Assembly: GCF_001612725.1 (NCBI RefSeq)
Contig: NZ_BDAZ01000024.1
Coordinates: forward strand, 124,001-188,000
Reading direction: 5' to 3'
Length of the DNA: 64,000 bases
Source: Nocardia anaemiae NBRC 100462
Lineage (GTDB): Bacteria > Actinomycetota > Actinomycetes > Mycobacteriales > Mycobacteriaceae
Made by a program: the position numbers and the translations under genes. Positions 18,216-27,910 of this stretch are shown here, one piece after another. The first letter of the stretch is position 1. Each line of letters begins with the position of its first letter. Below the pieces are notes generated by a model. The model was given only the letters and a program-made list of their open reading frames with translations. It had not been told where the DNA came from and searched no databases.

Positions 18216-19538
18216 GTGTTGGAGAGTGTTTTCGGTATTCATCCGACGGTCCTCCTGGAGTTAGTGACTATCCCCCTTTTCACTGGCGTCATCGGTTACA
18301 TCACCAACTGGACCGGCATCCTGATGTTGTTCAAGCCGGTCGCCTTCCACGGTATTCGTTTACCCGGATTGCGTGCGCTGTTTCCCTTCCTGCCCAAGCG
18401 AATTCAGGTGCTGCCGCTGCTGAGCTACGACGGCCGAATCGGCTGGCAGGGCATCGTGCCCTCGCGCGCGGACAAAATGGCGAGCATCGCGGTCGACAAG
18501 GGCCTGGCGAAACTCGGCAGCGTCGCCGACTTCTATCGCGAACTGGAACCGGACAAGCTCGCCGAACACCTCGCCACTATCGCCGACGCGCAGATCAAGG
18601 ACATAGTCGAAGAAATCCTGCGGCGCGAACATCCACAACTCTGGTACAACCTGCCGACCGGGGTGCGCGACATGATTCACGCGCGAGTCCGCCAGCAGCT
18701 GCCCGATATTCTGCGCGAGCTGACCGAGGAATTGGGCGCAAATATCGATCAGCTGCTCGACGTCAAGCAGATGGTCATCCGTTATTTCCAGGCGCGTCCG
18801 CATCTGCTGAACACCCTTTTCCAGGTGCTCGGCGCCAAGGAACTGCGTTTCATGCAGAACTTCGGTTTCTACTTCGGCGCGCCGATGGGTGTGGTGCTGG
18901 TCGCCGTTTTGCATGCGACCGGCTGGTCGACGCTGGTGGTGCTGCCGGTCGGCGGCGTCATCATCGGCTGGGTGGTCAACTGGATCGGCCTGAATATGAT
19001 CTTCGCGCCCGCGTACCCGAAGTGGTGGTGCCCGTGGCGGCAGGGTCTGCTGATCAAGCGGCAGCTCGAAATCACCGACGGCTACGCGGAATTGGTGTCC
19101 AGTCAGGTGATGACCGTGGCCAATATCGGTGACGAGCTGCTGAACGGGCCGCGCTCGGACCGGACCATGCAGATGCTCGAGGACACGCTGCGCCCCGCCG
19201 CGGACCGGGCGCTCGGCCCGGCGCGACCGGCGGTGAAGTTCGTGCTCGGCAGCCGGGAGTACGACTCGCTGCAATCGACGCTGACCACCGAGGCGATGTC
19301 CATCGCGCCGATCGCCTTCGCGGATCCGGACTTCAACGTCCAGCAGGGTAGGCAGATCAACGACTACATCGCCAAACAGATGTCGGCGCTATCGCCCCCC
19401 GACTTCGTGGATATGCTGCGATCGGCCATCAAACAGGACGAATGGCTCCTTTTTCTGCATGGCGGCGTGTTGGGGCTCTTCGCCGGATACGCTCACATCC
19501 TGATCTTCGGAACGGGAGTGGCGACAACATGGCTATGA
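18216..19538 (+). CDS. DUF445 family membrane protein
   Basis: This 440-residue protein belongs to the DUF445 (YjiN-like) family of unknown function. It has hydrophobic segments near the N-terminus (about residues 12-35), in the middle (about 230-270, around GVIIGWVVNWIGLNMIFAP) and at the C-terminus. A repeated motif, GYITNWTGILMLFKP and GWVVNWIGLNMIFAP, flags the two family repeats. The GTG at 18216 is preceded by GGCAGGAGG. It overlaps the following Abi-alpha-like gene, so the two are translationally coupled. Confidence 0.85.
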   Translation: MLESVFGIHPTVLLELVTIPLFTGVIGYITNWTGILMLFKPVAFHGIRLPGLRALFPFLPKRIQVLPLLSYDGRIGWQGIVPSRADKMASIAVDKGLAKLGSVADFYRELEPDKLAEHLATIADAQIKDIVEEILRREHPQLWYNLPTGVRDMIHARVRQQLPDILRELTEELGANIDQLLDVKQMVIRYFQARPHLLNTLFQVLGAKELRFMQNFGFYFGAPMGVVLVAVLHATGWSTLVVLPVGGVIIGWVVNWIGLNMIFAPAYPKWWCPWRQGLLIKRQLEITDGYAELVSSQVMTVANIGDELLNGPRSDRTMQMLEDTLRPAADRALGPARPAVKFVLGSREYDSLQSTLTTEAMSIAPIAFADPDFNVQQGRQINDYIAKQMSALSPPDFVDMLRSAIKQDEWLLFLHGGVLGLFAGYAHILIFGTGVATTWL

Positions 19539-20440
19539 CGGAAGCTGGCGGCGACGATCTGCGGGCCACCGGGCAGGGCTCCGAGCAAACCGAGCAGTCC
19601 GAAGTGGCCGAAAACGCAAGAACTTCCGAGTCATCCGAGATCGCGCGGCTGCCGGTCAGCGCGGTCGAGCCGAAGCGGCAGCCCAGCTCCGTACGCAAGA
19701 CGGTTCGGGCGACCACCGGAGTCGCCCGGGTCGCGGTAAGCGCCGCGGCCGGAGTCACCGCCTGGGGCATCGACACCGCCCTCGGCGTCGGGGCCACCGT
19801 GGTGCGCGGCAGTATCGCCGGAAATCCCCCGCGTGAGGTGCTTGCCGAGGCGGAGGCCGAGGTTCGTGACGCGGTGCGGCGGGCATTGCGGCTGCCCGCC
19901 ACGCCCGAACAGCCCACCCCGGATGCCGTTCCCACCTTGCGTGAGCAGGGCGCGGCGCTGCTGCGACTGTCGGCGAGCACACAGGGCGAGCACCACGAAA
20001 CCCATCCGGCCTTCGCGCGCATGCTCGAAGAGCTGACCCCCGATGAGGCGCGCATCCTGCGCTTCCTGCACCTCGACGGCCCGCAGCCCTCGATCGATAT
20101 CCGCGCCGGACGACCGCGCGGCATCGGAGTCGAGCGAATCATCTCCGGCCTCAACCTGATCGGTGAGCACGCGGGCCTGCGCTTCCCCAACCGCATCCAG
20201 CAGTACCTGCCCAACCTGCGCCGCCTCGGCCTGATCGAATTCGTCAAGGAACCGGTGGGCAACCCGAACCGCTACCAACTCCTCGAGGCCCAATCCCCGG
20301 TCCGAGAAGTGTTGAAGCGCTCCGGATTCGGCACCAAGGTCTACTACCGCAGCATCGCACTCACCGGCTTCGGCGCGGACTTCGTGCAGACCTGCCTGCC
20401 GGTCGTCGTCCAGGACGGGCGCGTCTCCGGCACCAGCTGA
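19529..20440 (+). CDS. Abi-alpha (DUF4393)-like protein, copy 2
   Basis: This 303-residue paralogue of the protein at 17015-17893 shares MLEELTPDEARILRFLHL, GPQPSIDIR and NLRRLGLIEFV, and has a hydrophobic Ala/Val/Gly segment around residues 72-92. The ATG at 19529 has GGGAG upstream and lies inside the end of the DUF445 gene (10-bp overlap). The last codons read GFGADFVQTCLPVV where copy 1 has EFGSDFCNTCFTIG, so the C-termini are also homologous. Its role may be linked to the DUF445 membrane protein. Confidence 0.7.
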   Translation: MAMTEAGGDDLRATGQGSEQTEQSEVAENARTSESSEIARLPVSAVEPKRQPSSVRKTVRATTGVARVAVSAAAGVTAWGIDTALGVGATVVRGSIAGNPPREVLAEAEAEVRDAVRRALRLPATPEQPTPDAVPTLREQGAALLRLSASTQGEHHETHPAFARMLEELTPDEARILRFLHLDGPQPSIDIRAGRPRGIGVERIISGLNLIGEHAGLRFPNRIQQYLPNLRRLGLIEFVKEPVGNPNRYQLLEAQSPVREVLKRSGFGTKVYYRSIALTGFGADFVQTCLPVVVQDGRVSGTS

Positions 20441-22231
<1,791 letters not shown>

Positions 22232-22447
22232 GGATCCTTCCGAGTCATGCGCCGGGCGAGCACTCGCCCCGCGCAAGCGTACCGAGCACGCCGAACCCGC
22301 CGTCGCCCCACCGAACGCGCCCCGCCCATGTGCTGTTGTCCCGGGGCGCGCCAGAGTGCCACCGACCAGCGCGGTCGTCCGCAGCCCCCGGGTCCACCGT
22401 CGGGTCCTGCGCGCGCCCATCCGCGTGGGCACGCCGCTACTTGCGCG

Positions 22448-22462
22448 ACGAACGGCGTTCGT
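22448..22462. promoter_or_regulatory. palindromic operator A
   Basis: ACGAACGGCGTTCGT is a perfect palindrome with 7-bp arms around one base. Its arm ACGAACG recurs in operator B 37 bp downstream, in the opposite arm order. Confidence 0.65.
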
Positions 22463-22484
22463 TTACAGTCATCACAGCGAACAC

Positions 22485-22499
22485 CGTTCGTTACGAACG
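22485..22499. promoter_or_regulatory. palindromic operator B
   Basis: CGTTCGTTACGAACG is a perfect palindrome built from the same 7-mer as operator A. A shorter overlapping inverted repeat, CGAAC-N3-GTTCG (22478-22490), extends the array. No regulator gene lies beside it. Confidence 0.65.
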
Positions 22500-22600
22500 A
22501 TGTTATGGCGCTCCTCAGACACAGCCGCAGAATGGGAGCCCACCTCGAGTCCGAGGCGAGTGGGGCGGCACGGTTCACCTACCCCTACCTGGAGGTTCTC

Positions 22601-23449
22601 ATGCACGTCGGACTGGGTCTGCCCATCTCCGATCCCGCCGCCCTGCTCGACTGGGCCCGCCGCGCCGATGCGGGTCCGTTCTCCACGCTCGGCCTGCTCG
22701 ACCGGCTCGTCTACGACAATCCCGAACCCCTGGTCGCGCTCGGCATGATCGCCGGTGCCACCAGCCGCATCAAGGTGCAGACCGAGGTGCTGATCGCGCC
22801 GCTGCGCGAGCCGACGCTGCTCGCCAAGCAGGCCGCCACCCTCGATCGCTTGTCGGGCGGCCGCCTGGTGCTCGGTCTCGGCGTCGGCGGTCGCGCGGAC
22901 GATCACATCGCCTCCGGCACCGAGTTGCGCTCGCGCGGCCGTCGCCTGGACGAACAATTGGCGATCATGCGCCGCCTGTGGTCCGGCCAGCCGTACAGCA
23001 CCGACTGCGGACCGATCGGTCCCGCGCCGCTGCGTCCCGAGGGGCCCGAACTGCTCTTCGGTGGATTCCAGCCCGCCGCCATCGATCGCGTGGGCCGTTG
23101 GGGCGGCGGCTTTCTCGCCGCCGCCGCACCCTCGTGGGCCGGTGGCCTCTTCGATACCGCTCGCCGCTCATGGAAGGAACACGGCCACGACGGCGAGCCC
23201 CGCATTGTCGCCCAGGTCAATGTCGCGCTCGGCGCACCCGACCTGATCGACGACGCCCGCGCCTCGATGGGCGGGTACTACGAATTCAGCGGCCGCGCCG
23301 ACTTCATGCTCGCCGGAATGCTCACCACGCCCGCCGAGATCCGCACGGCCATAGGCCAGTTCGAGGATCTCGGCGCAGACGAGGTCATGCTCTACTGCTA
23401 CGGCCGCGACGCCGACCAGGTGGACCGCCTCGCCGACGTCATCGGATAA
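22601..23449 (+). CDS. LLM-class flavin-dependent oxidoreductase
   Basis: This is a 282-residue luciferase-like TIM-barrel enzyme, probably using FMN or coenzyme F420. Hallmarks are IKVQTEVLIAPLREPTLLAKQAATLDRLSGG shortened here to LLAKQAATLDRLSGGRLVLG, then GLGVGGRADD. The ATG at 22601 follows GGAGG by 5 bp. The open frame upstream is antisense to the ABC-F gene and is not used. The promoter carries a striking palindrome array, so it is likely inducible. Substrate is unknown. Confidence 0.88.
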   Translation: MHVGLGLPISDPAALLDWARRADAGPFSTLGLLDRLVYDNPEPLVALGMIAGATSRIKVQTEVLIAPLREPTLLAKQAATLDRLSGGRLVLGLGVGGRADDHIASGTELRSRGRRLDEQLAIMRRLWSGQPYSTDCGPIGPAPLRPEGPELLFGGFQPAAIDRVGRWGGGFLAAAAPSWAGGLFDTARRSWKEHGHDGEPRIVAQVNVALGAPDLIDDARASMGGYYEFSGRADFMLAGMLTTPAEIRTAIGQFEDLGADEVMLYCYGRDADQVDRLADVIG

Positions 23450-23460
23450 CCGGCGAAACG

Positions 23461-24396
23461 TCAGCGCTTGCCGGGCGCGTCGCTGCTGATGACCCGCGCG
23501 CCGGATACCGGTCCGCTGGCCGTGCGCACGCTGCGGCACACACCGGCACCCGCGAGTTCGGCCGCGACCGCCACCGCGCCGTCCGCACTGTCACAGAGGA
23601 ATGCGCAGGTCGGGCCGGAGCCGGAGACCAGCCCGGCAAGCGCTCCGGCACCGACGCCCGCGCGCAACGTGCGCCGCAATTCGGGCTTCAGCGACAGCGC
23701 GGCCGCCTGCAAATCGTTACCGAGCAGGGGGGCAAGCTGTTTCGGATCACCGGAGGCCAGCGCCTGCATCAGCGCCTGCGGCTCGCCGAGCCGGGGCGGG
23801 CTGCCGATCTCGCGTAGTCGGTCGAGTTCGGCGAATACGGCGGGCGTGGACAATCCGCCCTTGGCCAGTGCGAGTACCCAGTGAAAAGTATTGCGGGACA
23901 ACACCGGAAGCAGCCGCTCGCCCCGACCCGTACCGAGCGCCGTTCCGCCGTGCAATGCGAACGGCACATCGCTGCCGAGTTCGGTTGCCACCGCGAACAA
24001 TTCGTCACGGGTCAGCCCGACGTCCCAGAGTTCGTTCAGGCCCACCAGTGCGGCGGCGGCATCCGCACTCCCGCCCGCCATGCCACCGGCCACCGGAATG
24101 CCCTTGTTGATGGCGATTTCGACCAGCGGCGCGCGGCCCGCCAGATGCGCGACCCGCACAGCGGCCTTCCACACCAGGTTGGTGCGATCGGTCGGCACAT
24201 TGTCGGCGCCCTCACCGCTGACCCGCACGGTCAGCGAGGCGGCGGGTGCGAGTTCCAGATCATCGCTGAGCGAGAGTGCTTGGAACACCGTGGTCAGATC
24301 GTGATAGCCGTCCGCGCGCACGTCACCGACGCCTAGGTGGAGATTCACCTTGGACGGTGCGCGCACGATAACGGGACTTGGCACAACTGACAACAC
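23461..24396 (-). CDS. ispE: 4-diphosphocytidyl-2-C-methyl-D-erythritol kinase
   Basis: IspE phosphorylates CDP-methylerythritol in the non-mevalonate isoprenoid pathway. It is a GHMP kinase, with the ATP loop PVAGGMAGGSADAAAAL and an early APSKVNLHLGVGDVRADGYH motif. The start is uncertain: I chose a GTG at 24396 (311 residues), close to the usual 300-310. An ATG at 24450 gives 329 residues and a GTG at 24384 gives 307. In M. tuberculosis ispE follows rpfB and ksgA; here an SDR, a TetR and copper genes intervene. Confidence 0.93.
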   Translation of the reverse strand: MLSVVPSPVIVRAPSKVNLHLGVGDVRADGYHDLTTVFQALSLSDDLELAPAASLTVRVSGEGADNVPTDRTNLVWKAAVRVAHLAGRAPLVEIAINKGIPVAGGMAGGSADAAAALVGLNELWDVGLTRDELFAVATELGSDVPFALHGGTALGTGRGERLLPVLSRNTFHWVLALAKGGLSTPAVFAELDRLREIGSPPRLGEPQALMQALASGDPKQLAPLLGNDLQAAALSLKPELRRTLRAGVGAGALAGLVSGSGPTCAFLCDSADGAVAVAAELAGAGVCRSVRTASGPVSGARVISSDAPGKR

Positions 24397-24472
24397 GGTG
24401 CTCAAGCCTATCCGGTGGGTACGACAGGTGCTCAGCTCGAGATGAGACATTCACCGCCCATGCGTCGGACGG

Positions 24473-25243
24473 TTACAACAGCGCCCCGCCGGTGGCATCG
24501 ATCCACTGTCCGGTGACCCACCGCGAATCGTCGGAGGCCAGGAATGCGGTGATATCCGCGATATCACCGGGCTGGCCGACGCGATTCAGCGGCGACCATC
24601 CCGCCACCAACGCCTCGGTCTCGGCATTGCGCAACCAGTTGGCGTTCATATCGGTATCGATCACACCCGGTGCGACGGCATTGACGGTGATGCCGCGCGC
24701 GCCGAGTTCCTTTGCCAGCGTTTGGGTGAAGGTGTCGATCGCACCCTTGGTCATCGTGTAGGCGATCAGCTGCGGCATTTTCGCCCCGTGTGTGAGGCCG
24801 GTGGAGACATTGACGATGCGGCCGCCGTCGCGCAACCGAGCCAGCCCGAGTTTGGTGACGAAGAACGGCGCCTTCGCATTGACGGCGAAGACTCGGTCGA
24901 AGGCGGCCTCATCGGTGCCGCCGATCGGTTCGCGGATGCCATCGATGCCCGCGTTATTGACGATGACGTCCACGCCGTCGGCGTGCGCGTCGAATGCGGC
25001 CCACAGCGCCGCGGCATCGCCGGGTACGCCGAGTTCGGCCTTGATCGCGAAGGCCGAACCGCCCGCGGCCTCGATGGCGGCGACGGTTTCCTTCGCCGCC
25101 TGCTCATTGCCGTTGTAGTGCACGGCGACCCGCGCCCCCTCCCGGCCGAGCCGCTCCGCGATGGCCCGGCCGATGCCGCGACTCGCGCCGGTGACCAGTG
25201 CGGTCTTGCCGTCGAGCCGGGCGGTTTGCAGCTGTGCACCCAT
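24473..25243 (-). CDS. SDR-family oxidoreductase
   Basis: This 256-residue classical short-chain dehydrogenase/reductase has the NAD(P)-binding motif TGASRGIGRA, the NNAG motif in VIVNNAGIDG, and the catalytic YxxxK in YTMTKGAID. A basic residue in the first loop suggests NADPH preference. Substrate is unknown. The gene is divergent from a TetR regulator with two operator-like repeats between them, so it is most likely the regulator's target. Confidence 0.9.
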   Translation of the reverse strand: MGAQLQTARLDGKTALVTGASRGIGRAIAERLGREGARVAVHYNGNEQAAKETVAAIEAAGGSAFAIKAELGVPGDAAALWAAFDAHADGVDVIVNNAGIDGIREPIGGTDEAAFDRVFAVNAKAPFFVTKLGLARLRDGGRIVNVSTGLTHGAKMPQLIAYTMTKGAIDTFTQTLAKELGARGITVNAVAPGVIDTDMNANWLRNAETEALVAGWSPLNRVGQPGDIADITAFLASDDSRWVTGQWIDATGGALL

Positions 25244-25258
25244 GACAGGTCCTTTCTC

Positions 25259-25270
25259 TAGTGGTCACTA
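25259..25270. promoter_or_regulatory. operator-like repeat 1, SDR/TetR intergenic
   Basis: TAGTG-GT-CACTA has perfect 5-bp arms. It lies 16 bp before the SDR start. It matches repeat 2 as TAGYG-N2-CRCTA. Confidence 0.65.
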
Positions 25271-25294
25271 CAGAAAGGACGTTAGCACATTATC

Positions 25295-25306
25295 TAGCGA
25301 GCGCTA
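25295..25306. promoter_or_regulatory. operator-like repeat 2, SDR/TetR intergenic
   Basis: TAGCG-AG-CGCTA has perfect 5-bp arms and the same 2-bp centre length as repeat 1, with centres 36 bp apart. It lies 13 bp before the tetR ATG. One repeat per divergent gene fits autoregulation plus control of the SDR. Confidence 0.65.
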
Positions 25307-25318
25307 TAAAATGTTCTC

Positions 25319-25924
25319 ATGAGTGCACCGACCAGGGGCCGACCCCGCTCGTTCGACCGCGATGCCGCGCTGGAAAAGGCGCTGCGGCTGTTCTGGGCGC
25401 GCGGTTACGAGGCGACTTCGATCGGTGATCTGACCGCGGCGATGGGCATCGGGGCGCCGAGCCTGTATGCCGCATTCGGCGATAAGGCGACGCTGTTCAA
25501 CGAGGTGGTGCAAGTCTTCGGCGCGCGCTACGGGAGCTTCATCGCACGCGCGCTCGCCGAGGAGCCGACCGCAGAAGCAGTGGTGTGCCGCATCCTGCAC
25601 GAGGCGGCGAAGGAGTACACCAGACCCGATTGCCCGCACGGCTGCCTGGTGATCAGCGCGGGACTCAATACCACCAGCAGCGAGATCGCCGACATGCTGC
25701 GCGCGATTCGCAATCGGAATGTGGCGGCCTTCGCCGAGCGCATCCAAGCGGATGTCGACGCAGGCTTGTTGCCGCCGGACGCCGACGCGGCGACGCTCGC
25801 GCGCTATGTCGGCACCGTTATGCAGGGCATGTCACAGGCGGCTCGGGACGGCGCGAGTTCCGCCGAGTTGGAGCGGGTTGCCGAAATGGCCATGCACGGT
25901 TGGGCTTGCGCCGTCCGCGGCTGA
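25319..25924 (+). CDS. TetR/AcrR-family regulator
   Basis: This 201-residue repressor has a TetR helix-turn-helix at about residues 32-52 (ATSIGDLTAAMGIGAPSLYA) and a C-terminal domain of the TetR_C type with CPHGCLVISAG, which resembles regulators of small electrophile or short-chain oxidoreductase genes. It is divergent from the SDR gene with paired operator-like repeats. The inducer is unknown. Confidence 0.92.
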   Translation: MSAPTRGRPRSFDRDAALEKALRLFWARGYEATSIGDLTAAMGIGAPSLYAAFGDKATLFNEVVQVFGARYGSFIARALAEEPTAEAVVCRILHEAAKEYTRPDCPHGCLVISAGLNTTSSEIADMLRAIRNRNVAAFAERIQADVDAGLLPPDADAATLARYVGTVMQGMSQAARDGASSAELERVAEMAMHGWACAVRG

Positions 25925-26010
25925 TTCGGCGCCATCGGGAACTTTCCGGGCCCTCGTAGCGACCAGTCAACGAAATACCGGAACGACAGCGAATTTTCCA
26001 CTTGCGCTCT

Positions 26011-26027
26011 ATACCTGCCGGGGGTAT
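26011..26027. promoter_or_regulatory. copper-type operator 1 upstream of copZ
   Basis: ATACC-N7-GGTAT (17 bp) with a C/G-rich centre resembles operators of CsoR-type copper repressors. An identical architecture recurs 34 bp downstream. Confidence 0.6.
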
Positions 26028-26044
26028 GTTCATCGATGTCGGGG

Positions 26045-26061
26045 ATACCCCCACACGGTAT
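26045..26061. promoter_or_regulatory. copper-type operator 2 upstream of copZ
   Basis: This is a second ATACC-N7-GGTAT repeat, 27 bp before the chaperone ATG. Arms and spacing are identical to operator 1. No csoR gene is visible beside it. Confidence 0.6.
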
Positions 26062-26088
26062 GATCGAATGTGAGCGAAGGAGTCGGAG

Positions 26089-26295
26089 ATGGCCACGAGC
26101 ACCTACACCGTCACGGGGATGACCTGCGGACATTGCGTCAACTCGGTCAAGACGGAGATCGGCAAGATCGATGGCGTGACCAGCGTGGACGTCGACCTCG
26201 CCAGCGGCGCGGTCCGGGTGGACAGCACCGCACCGCTCGCCGACGCCGATATCGTCGCCGCGGTGGACGAGGCGGGATACCAGGTCGCCGTCTGA
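26089..26295 (+). CDS. CopZ-like heavy-metal-associated domain protein
   Basis: This 68-residue single-domain HMA protein is a cytosolic copper chaperone candidate that would hand Cu(I) to a transporter or repressor. The metal site is GMTCGHC with Cys13 and Cys16, and the fold's AAVDEAGYQV end is present. GAAGGAGTCGGAG precedes the ATG. Two copper-type operators lie upstream. The next gene of the usual operon is broken and no copper ATPase is present, so its partners must be elsewhere. Confidence 0.93.
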   Translation: MATSTYTVTGMTCGHCVNSVKTEIGKIDGVTSVDVDLASGAVRVDSTAPLADADIVAAVDEAGYQVAV

Positions 26296-26696
26296 TGCAG
26301 GCCCGACCGAGATTCGCCGCGCGGTCGGCGGTCTCGTCGCGCTGTTCGGTGTCGCGCTCGGTATCGGCGCCCTGGTGGGCGATCCGTCCGGGCCGACACC
26401 GGACCGGACGGCGCTCCGGTCACGCGATTCGCCACCCAGCACGACAAGAACCCGCACCCGAGGTGATGTTGCGCGCCAACGACCTTGCCTACCTGCACGT
26501 CCATCCGCAGGGCGAAATCGGTCGCACCCCAGCGGGTTCGGAAGTCGAGACCCCGAGTGCGGGCGCGTTTCGGCTGTATCTAGACTTCTCGCACGGCGGT
26601 GTCACACATACGGCCGAATTCACCGCGCGCGTCGAATCATCCACAGCGCCATCCACATCCGATGGTGGACACCACTCGGGTGACGGTCACCCCTGA
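26294..26696 (+). pseudogene. decayed copper-locus membrane-anchored protein
   Basis: Two homologous pieces of one gene lie in different frames. Frame starting at 26294 reads RRAVGGLVALFGVALGIGAL, an N-terminal membrane anchor that continues to about 26440. The frame from about 26462 to 26696 reads DLAYLHVHPQGE, then SAGAFRLYLDFSHGGVTHTA and a His/Asp-rich tail. From memory, intact relatives that follow copZ-like genes in actinobacteria have about 300 residues with a central domain between these pieces. Here the middle is missing and the frame is shifted. The start codon is also unclear. Confidence 0.7.
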
Positions 26697-26971
26697 CCGC
26701 ATGTGCTGCCCGGCGCGTGCCCGAGCTAACCTTCGGTGCGATGACCTGCGCCTTCCGCGCGAAACGCATCGCGTGGCGACACGCGTCGGTTATTGCCCGA
26801 ACGCATGAATCGGGTTTCGCGACCAACAAGGCAAAAGTTGGTTATCCACAATCCGTTTCACCACTACGACGCCCCAGCAAGCGAACCGGGTGGATAACAC
26901 GGTGCACGATCCCGCCTCACCCGCAACAGAAACCGACCAGTCCGACATAACAGCAGCGACGCCGATTCCAG

Positions 26972-27874
26972 TTACGTCTGGTTGGCCAGACGGACAAAGG
27001 CTGCGGTGTCGAGGGTTTCGCCGCGAGCGGTCGGATCGATTCCGGCGGCGACCAAGCGGCGTTCGGCTTCGGCGGGAGAACCGGCCCAATTGCCGAGGGC
27101 GGCGCGGAGGGTTTTGCGGCGCTGGGCGAAGGCGGCGTCGACGACCTCGAAGACGCGGCGGCGGTGTGCCTCGTCCATCGGCCAGGGCGGTTCGGCGTAG
27201 CGCTCGATGCGGACCAGGCCCGAGTCCACCCGCGGCACCGGCCAGAACACCTGGGTGCCCACCGCACCCGCGCGGCGCACGGTACCGAAGAAACCCGCCT
27301 TGACGCTCGGTACGCCATAGATGCGACTGCCCGGCTCGGCGGCGAGACGATCCGCGACTTCCGCCTGCACCATCACCAATGAGGTTGTGATGCTGGGCAA
27401 TTCGGCAAGCAGGTGCAGCAGCACCGGCACGGCGACGTTGTAGGGCAGATTCGCCACCAGCGCCGACGGTGCCGCGGGCAGTTTGTCCGCACCCACTCGC
27501 AGCGCATCGGCTTCCACGACGGTCAACTGCCCGGCCAGTTCCGGCGCGCGATCCGCGACGGTCACCGGAAGATGTTCCGCCAGCACCGGATCGATCTCGA
27601 TGGCGACAACCGAATCCACGACATCGAGCAGCGCCAACGTCAGCGAACCGAGCCCCGGCCCGACCTCGAGCACGGTGTCCCCGCGCCCCACTCCGGCCGC
27701 CGCGACAATCCGCCGCACCGTATTGGCGTCGTGTACGAAGTTCTGTCCGAGCTGCTTGGTCGGCCGCACGCCGAGTCGCTCGGCGAGCGCCCGCACCTCG
27801 GCGGGCCCGAGCAAAGCAGCACTCCCACGAGCGGAAATATCGGGTTCGGACACGTCCGACAACGTATCAACCAC
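26972..27874 (-). CDS. rsmA: 16S rRNA (adenine1518/1519-N6)-dimethyltransferase
   Basis: RsmA (KsgA) dimethylates two adjacent adenines near the 3' end of 16S rRNA during late small-subunit assembly. The 300-residue protein has an early LGQNFVHDANTVRRIV motif, SAM motif I VLEVGPGLGSLT, and the catalytic motif NLPYN in ALVANLPYNVAVP. It lies 36 bp downstream of rpfB on the same strand, as in mycobacteria, where rpfB, ksgA and ispE form one operon. The 275 bp beyond its 3' end hold no gene. Confidence 0.96.
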   Translation of the reverse strand: MVDTLSDVSEPDISARGSAALLGPAEVRALAERLGVRPTKQLGQNFVHDANTVRRIVAAAGVGRGDTVLEVGPGLGSLTLALLDVVDSVVAIEIDPVLAEHLPVTVADRAPELAGQLTVVEADALRVGADKLPAAPSALVANLPYNVAVPVLLHLLAELPSITTSLVMVQAEVADRLAAEPGSRIYGVPSVKAGFFGTVRRAGAVGTQVFWPVPRVDSGLVRIERYAEPPWPMDEAHRRRVFEVVDAAFAQRRKTLRAALGNWAGSPAEAERRLVAAGIDPTARGETLDTAAFVRLANQT

Positions 27875-27910
27875 GCCGATCCGCGACCGACCGGCACACC
27901 CCTCGAAGAC

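Larger units (their letters stand above)
22232..22600. other. 369-bp regulatory region upstream of the LLM oxidoreductase
   Basis: No gene is seen here. Two perfect 15-bp palindromes, described separately, lie about 100-150 bp ahead of the oxidoreductase ATG. The region also holds the divergent ABC-F promoter. Confidence 0.5.

Noticed and set aside
26697..26971. Possible continuation of the copper locus (transporter fragment)
   Set aside because: No frame shows P-type ATPase motifs such as CPC or DKTGT.
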